A stretch of 64,000 nucleotides of DNA from Linnemannia elongata (Eukaryota; Mortierellomycota; Mortierellomycetes; Mortierellales; Mortierellaceae), in the NCBI GenBank assembly GCA_036320915.1, contig JAXBDG010000017.1, forward strand, positions 434,001 through 498,000, given 5' to 3'. Of this stretch, positions 41,652 through 54,411 are shown in pieces. A model generated the notes under the pieces. It was not told where the DNA came from and did no database searches. It saw only the letters and a list, made by a program, of their open reading frames with translations. Both the position numbers and the translations under genes were made by a program. Within the stretch, counting starts at the first letter, position 1; every line of letters starts with the position of its first letter.

Positions 41652-42650
41652 TTTGGATGTATGTTTTGTGTTTTGTTGTGGGTGGAAGGAAAGAGTGATA
41701 GTGTTTGGTGAGGTGCAGAGAATGGCGGAAAAAAATCCTCGGTATTTAAGTGTTTTTATTTTCGTTGTCACACACACTTAAGAAAATAGTCTCGGATGAC
41801 ATCCGACATGGAATTCTCATGTACTCTCATATCATCTTCTTAGGTTTTTGTGTTCGATGCTCTCGGAAACCAAAAACGCCTCCTTGTCCTGGTATCTTTC
41901 ACAAGAAAATAAGGAACGTACCATTTGAACGCAATGACTGGCCAAATGCACGAGAACTGAGATCGAAAATGAAAAACCTCTCACAGAAAATTTCCAGTAT
42001 TGCTCTCGCCATCAGCCGAAGCTCTCTTTTTTTTCTCTTCATCTCGAAAACAAGGTTTTGTAGTCCCACCACCCTCTTTGTTCATTGGTACTGAAGTCGT
42101 TTCTTGTTCGTCAGTTGCTTTCCCTCTTTGCCGCTTGACACCAGCACCACCAAGAGGAGGATAAAGCATCGCGCTCTTCGAGTTAAGATAGTTGTCGATT
42201 ACTACAAGAAAAAAAACTTGCACTGAAATGGATCGACATGGAGAACAAGACGACAACAGGGAAGGCGGTGTGAACGAAGGGTGGGTCCCACTTCTTACCA
42301 AGTAAAAAGAAAAATGTATGAGTTCAGTGTTCGAATTTTTTTTTCTTGCGGTTGAGAGCCTATTGCTCATAAAATTCAATAACGGTTCAGTGGACATTGG
42401 GCATGTGTGTGTTTGTATATATGTGTTGGTGTATATGTGTTGGTGTATGTATTTGTGTTTGTGTGTGTGTGTGTTTGTGTACGTGTGTTTATGATATGTC
42501 TGTGTGCGTGAGAGAGGGAGAGAGAGCGAGAATAATTGTGAAAGGGTGCGTAGAATCAGAGAAAAAAGATGGTTCATTTCTTCGGTCGTGCACATAAGAA
42601 GAACATGCCGATCTAAGCCCAAGTTGATCAAGAGCAACGCACGTTCAAGG
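41652..42650. repeat. Truncated right edge of the array
   Basis: Repeats the SSP upstream region and the beginning of an LRR 3' flank (TTGCGGTTGAGAGCCTATTG, a TGTG repeat at about 42,405-42,510, then GTTGATCAAGAGCAACGCAC), and ends abruptly near 42,650. The rest of that flank and the LRR gene expected after it are missing. Confidence 0.65.
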
Positions 42651-42977
42651 GGTAGAGGTCTCAAAAATCGAAACCATGTGCCTACGGACGGCCCATAGAC
42701 ATCGCACAGCGAGAATCAAATACGGTTGATAAAAGTTAAAAGTTATTAATATGATATGTTTTTCACAAGCCATGATCTCAGATAAAATTCAAAGCCTGCA
42801 GGCGCATTTTTCTGTTCCTCATTTTTGTAGGCGCTCTCAACTACCCCAATCAATGCCTCCAACAATCATATCACTTCCAACTTTCGGAATACTGTATTAT
42901 TCTTCAATCACAAAAACCGGTATTTTGATATTCTATCCACGCCACCAGTCAACCCGCCAACGACTCCAACTTCAACA

Positions 42978-45900
42978 TCAAACTTCACCTGCCTGCTCAG
43001 CAAGTCCTCTAAACAGCCCTCCTTCCCTCCTCAACAACTCTCTGGGTTCCTCAAACTCCTCCACCCTCCCTCGTTCCAACACCAAGATCTTATCCGAATC
43101 CATTACAGTCTTAATCCTGTGAGCAATCGTCAACACTGTCCTATCCTTGAACTCCTCCCTGATCGTCCTTTGAATCAAATTGTCCGTTTCTACATCCACG
43201 GCCGCTGTGGCTTCATCGAGGACCAAGACTTTGGTTTTGCGGAGGAGGGCCCGAGCGAGACAGATGAGGGATCTTTGGCCGACGGAGAAGTTCTCACCGT
43301 TCTGAGCAACCTCAAAGGAGAGACCACCAGCAAGGGTAGAGATATGTGACTTGAGATGGGCGCGCTCGAGGGCTGTCCAAAGTTCGGTGTCGGAGAGTTC
43401 GGAGAAGGGGTCGAGGTTGTCGCGGATGGTGCCTGCGAAGAGGGTTGGGTCTTGCGGGATGATGGCCAGGTGGCGGCGGAGGTCTGTGAGTCCGAGGGTT
43501 GAGATGTCGATACCGTCAATCTCGATCAATCCACCGCTATGCTGCCCGGAAGGGAAGAGGCTTCCAACGACCGAGGGCTCAAAAGGTTGAGAGATCGATC
43601 CATGGCCTTGGAGTTTCTTTGCAGACGACAGAGCAGAGGAGGGATCACTAGCGCGCGCCCAGAAGCTATCCGCGGCCTCAATGATCCGGAACAACGCCAG
43701 TGTCAACGACGACTTACCAGCACCAGTACGACCCACAATCCCAACCTTCTCTGCGGGTGCCACTGAGAACGACACATCCTTGATAACCAGATCTAATCCG
43801 TCTCTGTACCTCGTCGAGTAATTCTTGAAGACAACCTGACCCTTTTGAGGCCAGTTCTCGGGTAACACTACGCCAGTCTTGACGGGGGCCTCGGTCGGTT
43901 TCTGAGAATACTCCAGCACACGCTCGACAGAGATCAACAGGTTCTGAGTCTCGCAAATGGTCCGAACAAAGTAATTGATGTAACCGACAATACTCAACGC
44001 ATAACTCAAAGCCAACCCGACCATGCTTGGATCCAGCTTGTCGACATAGAGAACCGCAAGCGCCGCGGCCGAGAAGTTGACGACTCCACCCAAGATCTCG
44101 ACCCGGACCTGGAGCCAGCGGTTGATGACGAGGAAGATATTTTGTCGAATGGTCGTCAAGTTGGTATGGGCCTCATTCTGCGCCACAAACTGCTGCACCA
44201 ACCCCTTCATAACCCGGATAGTTGTCACTCCAGAAATCGTCTCACTGAAATGTTGATACAACGGCGACTTTGACACAGAAATAAGCCGACGCAGACTATT
44301 GGCCGATCGGATATAATAATCCTGAACCAGGAAGAACAAGAACGCCAAAGGCGGCACGGCAACCAAGAACACCGGCGTCGCATACCCAATAATCAACAAC
44401 GTCGCGGTAATATGAAAGATAAAACCGATCATATCATTGTAGTTCTCGGGCAATTGCGAGTCAATCGCTCCTACGTCCGATGAGAACCGGTTGACGATGC
44501 GGCCCTGCGGGGTAGTGTCAAAGAAGCTCATGGGCAGGCGCAGGATGCGAGTCAAGAGAGCATCGTGGAGGGTTCGGGCGGCTTGGATACCACAGACAAC
44601 TTGACTGACATAGTTGACAAATATGTCGAGGATGACGTAGAAGAGGATCATGAAGCCGTAGATGGTGAGGTAGTAGGATGCCTTCTTGGCTGCAGGGCCC
44701 CCGTGCTCTTCTTGCTCAGAGTCGCTGATCCAGTGACGGAGCCAGAGGTTTGTGAGGATGTGAGAGCCCATTGATGTTGCGAATAGGGTCACAGCCAACA
44801 GTGCGTTCCTGTACGTGCTATTTGTATGGAATGCAAAAAAAGGTAGAAGCTGGGTTAGTTGTCGAAGAAACAAAGATATGAATGCTGAAAGTCATATATC
44901 AATACAAGAAGAAAATGAACTTACACAGCTCGTACATAAGCGGCAGCAATGTTCCAGCCGACTTTGCCATCCTCCATGGTCTCTTCCGCAACCAGTTCGC
45001 CTGACTTTTCGTCATTACCACCCTTCTTCTCGTCGTCATCCTCCTCAACAACGGTGTTCCTCTCGCTGTCAACATCAACCTCCTCCGCTACCGCCCCAAC
45101 AACTGTAGAATCGCGCTGGTGGAGCTTGGTTGTCTTCTTACTCTTCTTGGCTACCGAAAACTCCTTGATTAGCTGATAGAACGCGCCCCGAGAATCCATT
45201 AACTGCTGGTACTCACCCGTTTCAGAAACAGCCCCATCCTTCAACACCACAATCTGATCGACATTCTCCAAATGGTGAATCCCATGAGTCACCAGAACAC
45301 GCGTCTTATCCCTCAATAACCCCTGGGGTCCAAGCAAGTGCAACCATAGATGTTGATCGACATGGGCATCGACCGCACTTAGAGGATCGTCCAGCAAGTA
45401 CACATCCGCATCCTGGTAGGCCGCACGAGCAAGAGATACGCGTTGCTTTTGACCACCAGAGAGGTTGATACCGCGCTCTCCAATCTCGGTCTGGTCGCCG
45501 GCGGGAAGCATCTCGAGGTCGGGGAGAAGTCCACTGGCGGTCACGATCCTGTCGTAGAGGTCTTGATCAAACGGTTTACCAAACAAAATGTTGTCCTTGA
45601 CGGTTGCGTTGCAGATCCAAGCCTGTTGGGGGACGTAGGCGACATCGCCGTAGACCTTGACTGTCCCTTGCTTCTTGTACATCTCGCCCATGATCGCGTT
45701 CAATAAAGATGACTTGCCCTGGCCAATGCGGCCGACAATGGCTGTGAGAGATCCGGCGGCGATGTTGAGGTTGATGTTGGAAAGGACCGGTCGGTAGGGG
45801 GTATGAATAGTGGTGCTAGTCGATCCAGAGAGCAGAGGCTGGCGTTCACCATCCGCGGCAGAGAGCTCGGGGGTATCGGCATCGACAACATCGGAACCAG

Positions 45901-47987
45901 TGACGACAGGTTGCTCCTTCTCCCATGCAAAAGTGCCATCCTCAATCTCAATTGCCATAGCCTTCCTGCCCTTACGATCCTGCTGTCGACCAAACCGTTG
46001 GACGACTGTGGTATCAATCTCTTCCTGGACTAAGAATGACTCGATACGCTTGATTCCAATCTTGACAGCAATGGTCATGGATATGGCCATGGCGGCGAGG
46101 CCGAGGGGTTTGTTCAACATACTAAAGAGACCCATGCTGACAAAGATGACTTCAGGTGTCATGCGTCCGGGAGTAAAGTTAGGTCCGCCGATGGTCGAGT
46201 AGACAGAGAAGGTTGCCAGGGCCATGAGTAAAGTAATCGAGGAGAAGAAGATTGCGAAACAGGAACGGAGAGTGGCGAGGGACTTTTCTGCCTTGATCTC
46301 GAGTGCACGTAGGCCATCGATTTTCTTGCGGAATGCATCTTCCCTATTGCCGAGGAATAAAAAATGAAGAAGAATGATTAGACACTGAGAGTGAAGGCGG
46401 ACAAAATTATTCTGATCAGCATGCCGCGATGCAACAGAAAGAGGAGACGTACCAGCCATAGAGCTTGACGATCTTGATATTGGACAGGACCTCAGACATC
46501 ATCCTTACACGAGCATCCATCCGCTCCATCTTGTCCTCCTCAAAAACACTCATAAACCCCGCAAACTTGCCCTGAATCGGCGTAATAATAAAGAACACTG
46601 CAAAGCCAGCAAATAACGACCATCCCAAGATCCTGTACAACAAGAAACTGCCCACAATCAGCTCAGTAGGGATGACTAGCAAGAGCGGCATCATGTTGGA
46701 CGCCATGGACCACTTCTCAGCATCGACCGCCATATGGTTGGTAATCTCACCGACAGTGCTCTTTTGACGGGCCTGAGGGGAAAGCTTGAGACTCTTGCGA
46801 TAGATCATACCAATAGTAGCCGCGCGGACCTGGTAGCCCATCTCGAACAGACCTTGACTCGATCCAGCAATTAAGATCGTGGCGGTGACGTTGGCGACAA
46901 GAATACCCAGGGCGATCAAGAGACCATACTGGATCGATGGTGGCTCAGTGCCCTCGCGGATAGCGTTATGGTAGTCGACAAAGAAGCCAAGCAGTTTGCC
47001 AAAGATGGCTGGCGGCATAAAGTACAAGAAGGCTCCGAGCATACGACCCAATAGCAAAAAGATGATGCGACCCTTGAAAGAACTGAAGACAGCCTTGAAC
47101 ATTGAGGGACTCTTGCCCTTGCTGTTGGCAGCAGCGACCTCCTTCTCCCACGCGGCATTGACGCGTTCAAAGTTGGCGTGGGCCATGAGCTTAGCAGGAA
47201 CAATGCCATCAACATCCTCAGGGCGAAGAGCACGCACAAATCCGATAGAGATGGTCTCCTGGGCATAGTGGAAGGTCCATCTGGACCAGAGGTTGGCCTG
47301 TTGGTAAGGGGTGAGATGTTCCTGTTGACGACTGGCGATCTGGACCTCGGTATTGCGACGAGGGAGGGCTTCGACGACAAAGGCGAAGGCAATAACGACA
47401 GTAAAAGAGGCAAGGTTCTGGAAAGAGGTGTCATTGGAAGGAAGGATGTCGGGGTTCTGGTGGAGGATGAAGGCTGCAAGCGAGCAGGTGACGATGGTGA
47501 CGAGGTAGTAGATGAACAGGTAGTCTGACGATCGGATCTCGTAGCGATGCTCCATCTGGTTCACTTTCAGCGCCGTTGTCTACCAAAAGAACGAAAGAAA
47601 GGGAGTGGTGTCAGCATTTTTGGTTCATTGTCTCACGCGTATAAACAAGGTTTGTGATGACATCAAGTAAAGTTGACATACCCAAGCAACAAACATGAGA
47701 AAGGCACCGAGAGGGAGACCGTTGGATGCGTAAGGGGAAACTGCGATGTAGAGGGCAAGGATGGATCCAAAAGCAATCAAGAGCTGAGTGGGCCAGTAGA
47801 TCCACGCAGTACGACCATAGTTGTGAGGGGTGCGCTTGTTCTTGAGCCAGAGGATGCGAGAGACAAAAGTAACAGTGGCGATGACGGCGGGGAGGCCGAG
47901 GAGGGTGGAGTATCCGCCATGGTGCATCAGGTACTCGACCCAGACCTTTGTGGGATCACTTTGGTCTATCGTGAGGGCTGTTGACAT
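42978..47987 (-). CDS. ABCC/MRP-type full-length ABC transporter
   Basis: Exons 47987-47682, 47579-46453, 46343-44925 and 44817-42978 give 1563 residues with consistent phases. The order is an N-terminal hydrophobic TMD0-like region, TMD1, NBD1, TMD2, NBD2, as in MRP/YCF1-type pumps. NBD1 has Walker A GRIGQGKSS (about 680), signature LSGGQKQR and Walker B VYLLDDPLSAVD with Asp where most ABC proteins have the catalytic Glu. That makes NBD1 degenerate, as is usual in ABCC. NBD2 has GRTGAGKSS (about 1315), FSVGQRSL and VLVLDEATAAVD with the Glu. ABCC proteins export glutathione conjugates and other organic anions at the vacuole or plasma membrane. NBD2 carries an insert of about 45 residues after the Walker A helix. 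Confidence 0.92.
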
Positions 47988-50900
47988 GGATTAAGGGGAG
48001 GGATATCGAATGAAGAGAGGGAGGGAGAGGGAAGTGTGAAGAGTGTGAGTGAAGCATGAGAAAAAAGGAGGAAAGAGTACTGCCGTTTTATACCTTTCGA
48101 GCCAATTGATCGATCAGTGGTCTCGTCCATTCGTTTGGACAGAGGCGCCACCAGTTTCTTCACCATCAGTGCACTCGATGGATGCCAACCAATCATTTCA
48201 CACCCGCAGAAAAATATGGTTGCATGTCTCCGGCGCACCTTCCCTCTCTTTTTTTTTTTTATTATCTTGTTTGTTTCTTGTTTGTGAGCAAAAATAAACA
48301 AATGAGGGTCCTCCCTGTGTTCCCACACACTCACACCCAATCCTTTTTGCGCCCATCTTTGCATAACAATTGGATACACCCCTCTCTTACCTTTCTCACC
48401 TTCTCGCTCTTACAAGTCCGAATCAAACAAGAAAACCAGATCCTAGAAACGCTCCGTCAGGCAGCCTAACTTTCATTTGTTTTTGGTATGTCAGTTAAAA
48501 GCCTTCCTCGCAGTTCATAACGGATGAAGACAGCTGTCAAAGTACCCCAGTTTTCTGGATCCAGCAATGGTCAAAAAGCAATAGTCTAGATTGTTGTCCG
48601 CTGACATCCCACCATTCTCTGTGGCTCTGTTGTTCGTTCATGTAAATATTTGTTCAGCTCGGCATCTTCTTTGCCTTTTTCCTCTCTGTTCGGACAATGA
48701 AAGGATCGTTCGCAATGACCTCCACTTTCTTTCAGCTCTCTCGTTGCTAGCGATCTTGGCAAAAAAAAAAAAAAAAGAGATATCGGCTGCGAGTTTCCAC
48801 AGCGGATAATGGTTGCGTAGGATCGTTTTTTTGACAACAGAAGGTCCTCCTTCTCTTGACACATCCTTCCATCCCGCGTGCGTTGCTTACAAAGTGAGCA
48901 CAACGAACGGGCTTTGAAAAAAAAAGGGAATTCGACTTTCGAAATGAAAAAAGGGGGAATTCGACTTTCTCCCACTCTTACCAAATAGAGAAGGGAATTC
49001 GACTTTTGAACTGAGAGCCCCACCTTCCATCTCTCACTCTCTTCCCATGCCCACCTTGTCTTTCACACATACTGTACCTTTGTACACCATCCGCAGCTTT
49101 CGGCAACAAAATTGATCATCCCCCTATCCCAATCCCGCTCGTACCCCTAGCAAACTAGATCCATTATAACCTCCGAGACAAATTGGCTGTAGGATAAGAA
49201 GAGCGCCATGTTCCCATTGTGCGAACACACGTGCACGCAGATGTAGATCTGAGCAGCTATTTACCAGTAATAACATGAAGTATCTTCACAGTTTTACATG
49301 TCCCTCTGCGCAGTGGAGTGATGGGTCTAATGACCAACACGGCGCGTCGAAGTAAAAAGAGCGCCGACTGGAAGAGTCTAAGGCAAGTTATTCACCGCGC
49401 AAAATAAACGTGAGTAAATAGTAGTAGGGAGAAGGAGATGGTAAGTCAGACATGGCCCACCAATGACTTTTTGTGTGAGCCAGTATTAAGCGTATTCGCA
49501 TATCCGTAGACGTGGTTTCGACAATCCGTCGCAAACGGATCCAGCCGCGAACGAATCTCAGAACCGTGCCACGAGTTCAGGGAATTGACAATCCGTCAGT
49601 GAAACCAGTTGTTCGCGGTCACACTCTACACTACCCTTAAGCACTTTATTTTGATCCCGAGGTGATCGATCAATGGCTGTGTGGCTGGTTGAATCGTTCT
49701 CCCCGTTCATCCCCAGGAAAATAAAACTAGCACTGCCTCTCAACTAGAAAGACTGCAGGGGGTTTATTCAAGTACAGGAGTTGCCCTTCTGGTTCTCGTC
49801 CTCTCCTATTCTTCGTAAAATATAAATATTATGTTTCTGTCTTGTTGCGCGATGGGCCATGCTGACAAAACAATAGAAAAGATGATACAGTGGGGCTATG
49901 CTTGCATACATGAGTCTTGCTAATTGCTTGCCCTTTATTTTGGTTCTGGACTTTTGGTAACTGCTACTCTTTCATTAACGACACGAAGAAGTACAGAACA
50001 AGCGACCAAGGACTATAGCAGAGTCGAAAAGAGGCCAATGCATGAGAGAAGGAAGGTCGACAAAAGGTGAAAGGGCGACAGAAGGACAATGTGTTAAACT
50101 GATGATTCCACCGCGGGGGAGTGCAAAATAAAAAAGAATGATAAGGGATGAAGGAAGGAAGAACGAAGAAAGGCAGCATTGACATGATCCTCACCCCCTC
50201 TCTCCCTTATTCTCCCTTCCCTTTCAGGTGTCTGCAAAGTCGACCATTAGTCGAAGGTGGAAAGGGGGATGAAAAACCTGCTGCGTATCGCAATCACTCA
50301 TTCATAGCGATCACGCAGTTTTTAGGATTGCTCTTGCTCAGGCTTAGTCCTTTGCCTCTTTGCGCCCATAATTTATTTCTGGCTGGCGTGCGCGGCCGTT
50401 CGTTCTAAGAATGACGAATGGAAGGGAAAGGAGGAAAGAAAGGTAAAAAGAAAGAGAGAAGGAAGGGCTATTGGTGCCTGACTGTTTGGCAATTGCGCCT
50501 CGTCCCTTTGGAAAGACAAGGAGAAATAGAGAAAGATAGAAGAGGTGCATGACTGTTTGCAAGGCGAAGTACCCCCTGCTGAGAACTGAAAAAAGAGAGA
50601 GGGAAAGAAGACGGAAAGGGATGTACGATGTGGAAAAAAGGACATGGTAAGGATAGAAGGGGTTATTTTTGAATCCCGCTTGACGCTGGCTGTCTCTTTC
50701 TCTTCGTTTTCTAGGGGGACAAAGCGGAGAGACAAAGTTCGCAGTAGGAGGACAGCCTGACTGACAAAGGGAAAAGAGACAGGAATGTGCGGCTGTGCAT
50801 AACTTTTCATCCTACGTCCCTTCGTTCTCTCACTATATTGATCTTACTCGCATTGTCCGGCTATTCCTCCTCGCGATTTTTTTTCTTTGATGCTGTCTTG

Positions 50901-52015
50901 ACACGCTGGTAGTTGATGTTCGTCATTCGCTTTCTCTTTGCTACCGCCTGTTGCTGATACTCGATTATTTCTAGTATACATCGTGCCTTCGATTTCTATC
51001 TTCGCGCCAAGCGCTCTCATCTCTTACCTCATCACCTCCCAATCACTTGTCCTCGCCCTTACACTGCGACCCTCATTTTTCCTGAGATTTCTCGGCTATC
51101 AATTGACAGAGAAAGCTATTAAGCTACCTGGTAGAAGGCACCGAAATCTTTTTGTCTCGGTCATTTGCTTTGGGTCTTCGACAATCATGCAATTTATTTT
51201 CCTTCTTGGCATCCCACCTACCGCATCCACCTTTGCAATTAAGACTCCCAGGCACGCATCATAACTTGGCAAACAAGATGATTAAGCGACAATGCCACGG
51301 TGCATTTGGATAGACCATGGTCACTGTAGCAAATGCATACCACAAAGATCCGCGTTATTTTTCTTCCGTTCTTTCTGTTCCGTCCAGTGCGTCTCTTTTT
51401 TTCTTTCTTCTTTCCCGCTTGCCTGTGGAGGCTGAACAAAACGACCACAACATGCGCAACCCCATTATCCCTCTATGCATCCATTGTCCAGCAGGGTATT
51501 TTTTGTCCTTTCTGTTTTCACTGCCCTAGAAAAAAAGATTTTTTTCCAGTGCCACTGCCACACCTAAAAATATAATGCAGAAATCCCATGCGAGTTGTTT
51601 GCCCCTTTTCTTTTTCTTTGCAGATACAGGTGGTTGGGCGATGGGATTATACAGGAGGGCTAGGGCTGGGGGATGGTTGGTTCATGGCACAGACAACAGC
51701 ACACTCTGTTTTGTTGTTGGAATCGAGTTGTCCCCTTGGCCATTGTTTTTCCATAAGTAGCCAGGGTTATCCGTCCTCCCGTCCATCAATTTCCTTGCAT
51801 TTTTTTTCCCCTTCCTCCCCTTCTTTCTCTCTTGTGCTCTTTTTTTTTATTTTATTTTTTTTAATTCGCGTCTCTGCACATCCTAATACCTAATTTTTTG
51901 TCCCATTCAAGTCGCGTCTCCCCTTCTACATACCCGTCCTCTTCCTCTACTCTTCTCTCCTTGCATACACCCATTCACTGCCACCTTTTAACGACAACAC
52001 ACACTATCACCAAAG
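47988..52015. other. 4-kb intergenic region, no gene recognised
   Basis: Lies between the divergent ABC transporter and O-fucosyltransferase-family genes. It has A/T runs, a small direct repeat at 48,926-49,006, and a CT-rich leader before 52,016. Around 49,510-49,620 GACAATCCGTC occurs twice and CCGCGAAC is inverted as GTTCGCGG, a possible small stem. Frames found here follow base composition and match no family. Confidence 0.5.
48926..49006 (+). repeat. Threefold GGGAATTCGACTTT direct repeat
   Basis: Copies at 48,926-48,939, 48,955-48,968 and 48,993-49,006, separated by unlike sequence. Function unknown. Confidence 0.85.
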
Positions 52016-53707
52016 ATGCAGAAGGACATCCTCCCACAACATAAACACTCCTTCCACCACTACCCTCAACACCACCTCCAAAACCCACAACCCCAAAGAG
52101 GATGGTGCTACCGTCGCGGGTTCCGCAACCGCACCCTCGTCCTCCTCCTCGCCACTATCTTCTTCTCCTTCCGGATACTCCACACCTCCTTCGAATTCCG
52201 CTTCTCTTCTTCAACCGACAACCTCGAGGAGATGGATCTCGATTTTGAGAACATCATCCGCGTCCCCTCACAACCATCCCTTACCCTCACCCCAGGACCC
52301 GTCGAACCAGCATTCTCACTCCTAGACCCTAATACCAAATACCTTTCTTACATGCCCTTTGCCGGGATCACCAACCAGTTCATGGCCCTCCAAGGCGCAG
52401 CTTTTGCGGCCCGTCGATTGAACAGGACGTTGATTATCCCACCCATTGTCTCCAACACACATGATCAAGAGAACACTCACCAGCCTTGGTCCCAGTTCTT
52501 TGACCTCCCTCGGTTCACAGAACTCACAGGCGTCCCCGTCCTTGAATGGTCTGATGTCCGACCGCTCGACCCGCTGCAGTACCAACTTGGTGTCGACCAC
52601 GCTGCCTGGTACGGTAAAGGCCCCCGTGCTCAAGAATGGTCCGAGTTGGCTCAGAACATCACCTGCCAAATCGTCTATGGCTATGGGGCCCCTGATCTCG
52701 ATATCAACATCTCGGCGAAATATTTCATGTGGCATTTCCTCATGCGCCCCAACTTTGTCCGTCCACCACCCAAGAAACCCGAGACTCCCAAGTATGATCG
52801 GACCAAGGTCGCGAGGGATAATGTCCATGAGGACGATTTGGTGGTGATGGAGGATTTGTTGGCGAGGTATAGGGACTATGAGGATCCTAGACCTGAGGAG
52901 AATGGTGGGCAGGTGTCGGTGTTATTTATGGCAGATTTTTTTAACATCAAAGATCCGCGTCATTATGATCGGTTCTGGTTCGAGGCCGGGAGGTTTTTCC
53001 ACTTCTTGCCCGAGGTGATTGAGTATGCGAAGGAGTTGGTTCATGAGGTGACCAAGGCGGATGTTGTCCAGGCTGCGCTCGATGATATCATCCAGCAAGC
53101 TACCGGTGTCGATATCTCTTTCCCTTCAACCGAAGAAGGTCAAGAGCGGAAAGAAGAGCTTGATGGGATCGAAGAAGAATACGCTCCTTCCACACCCCAA
53201 GAACTCACCGAATCTCCTTCTGCCACACTTCACCCCAACCCCAACCCGTACATCGCCATCCACCTGCGCCGTGGTGATATTTGGAAGAAGTGCTCCTCCG
53301 TCGACCGAGCAGTCTGCATCATCCCCTTCGACCTCTATGAAGAAGCCGTCTCCCGCGCCCGTCAATCTGCCCTCACCTCCGGCCTCGTCTCCCCCCATCA
53401 AAACCTACCCGTCATCGTCACAACCGATTCTGAATCCGATGAAGATTTCGCAAAGATCAAGGAACTCGGTTGGCACCGGTTGGACCATTCAGAGTACGAA
53501 ACGACTGAGCGGTGGGGGTTCTTTGGACCTGCGGTGATTGATGCGGTGATTTTGGCGCAATCGGAGGTGTTCGTAGGGAGTGCAAAGTCAACGATGACGC
53601 GAATTGCGGCGTTGAGGCAACAGTCTTGGTGGGGTCGGGCGGCGCTCTATCCCCATACTGAGGAGGAGACTGTCCGTCGACCCCATGTCCAGAAGGGTAG
53701 AGTTTGA
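52016..53707 (+). CDS. O-fucosyltransferase-family type II membrane protein
   Basis: One exon, 563 residues. A basic N-terminus is followed by a hydrophobic anchor at about 40-57 (TLVLLLATIFFSFRIL), the layout of Golgi or ER glycosyltransferases. The lumenal part opens with YLSYMPFAGITNQFMALQGA (about 109-128) and RTLIIPP, the GDP-binding start of the GDP-fucose O-fucosyltransferase family (PF10250). Later come AIHLRRGD (about 413-420, the R-containing nucleotide-sugar motif), VIVTTDSESDEDF (about 464) and VFVGSAKSTMTRIAALR near the end. The family transfers sugar from GDP-fucose to protein Ser/Thr, but the true donor in fungi is not established. The Pro/Glu-rich stretch near 375-405 looks like a loop insertion. 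Confidence 0.82.
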   Translation: MQKDILPQHKHSFHHYPQHHLQNPQPQRGWCYRRGFRNRTLVLLLATIFFSFRILHTSFEFRFSSSTDNLEEMDLDFENIIRVPSQPSLTLTPGPVEPAFSLLDPNTKYLSYMPFAGITNQFMALQGAAFAARRLNRTLIIPPIVSNTHDQENTHQPWSQFFDLPRFTELTGVPVLEWSDVRPLDPLQYQLGVDHAAWYGKGPRAQEWSELAQNITCQIVYGYGAPDLDINISAKYFMWHFLMRPNFVRPPPKKPETPKYDRTKVARDNVHEDDLVVMEDLLARYRDYEDPRPEENGGQVSVLFMADFFNIKDPRHYDRFWFEAGRFFHFLPEVIEYAKELVHEVTKADVVQAALDDIIQQATGVDISFPSTEEGQERKEELDGIEEEYAPSTPQELTESPSATLHPNPNPYIAIHLRRGDIWKKCSSVDRAVCIIPFDLYEEAVSRARQSALTSGLVSPHQNLPVIVTTDSESDEDFAKIKELGWHRLDHSEYETTERWGFFGPAVIDAVILAQSEVFVGSAKSTMTRIAALRQQSWWGRAALYPHTEEETVRRPHVQKGRV

Positions 53708-53960
53708 AGGAGTTGCGGTGAAGGAAGAGCCAGTTAGCCTTGTTATTTTTTTTTTATCTAGACGGCATTGTATATATTACTATTTTTCCATTATTTTTTG
53801 TAACATTAAACACATTTTGTTATGATCCGTTCACCCCTCGCATGCCACGCAAATGACGCGCGTCTTTTCATGTCTTTGTTGTTATGTTTATTTTCATTCA
53901 TTGAACAAAACAGGTTTTTGCAGAACCAGTTTTTAATTGTTTTCTCAGTCTCCTTCCGCC
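53708..53960. terminator. Convergent 3' ends
   Basis: A 253-bp spacer between convergent genes. T-rich, with ATTAAA-like sequence near 53,805 on the plus strand. Nothing else was seen. Confidence 0.4.
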
Positions 53961-54361
53961 TTAAGCAATCTTAACTTGCAAGGCGCCAAAAAGCGAGACA
54001 AACAAGGCCAAAGCATTCAAGCCCACGCGTCCATACTGATTCCGGTTCCACTGGGCCATCTTCTTTCCAATCGTTCCATCATCACGTCCAATCTTGTTCA
54101 GTTCAAAGAGGGGTCCGTTGATAGGAATAAGAAAGGCGGCGGTGTAGGGGAGGATAGAGGCCATGATGAAGGAGGAGTAGAGGAAGAAGCGGTTCTTGGT
54201 CTTGTAGTAAATATAGGACCCGCCTAGGACGCTTACTGCGATTGCAGAGACTTGGATCGCTGTTTTTGAGTATGAAGGAAGGAGAGGGAGACGAGGGAGA
54301 GGATAAATAGGAATATCAGGGGCTGTGAAAAACATATGATGAGACAAACAAACAAACAAGC

Positions 54362-54411
<50 letters not shown>

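Larger units (their letters stand above)
15590..42650 (-). repeat. Duplicated F-box/LRR + small secreted protein array
   Basis: About 27 kb built from repeated segments, with every array gene on the minus strand. Order from left: SSP-A, L1, L2, L3, SSP-B, L4, L5, SSP-C, L6, SSP-D. Spacers downstream of the LRR genes share sequence over about 1 kb, and the L1 and L3 downstream flanks look near-identical (few differences per 100 bp by eye). Two spacer classes occur: class I with an SSP gene, class II (L1-L2 and L4-L5) with a different 0.4-0.7 kb segment. At the right edge the shared flank stops at about 42,650, after which the ABC transporter gene begins. Confidence 0.85.
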
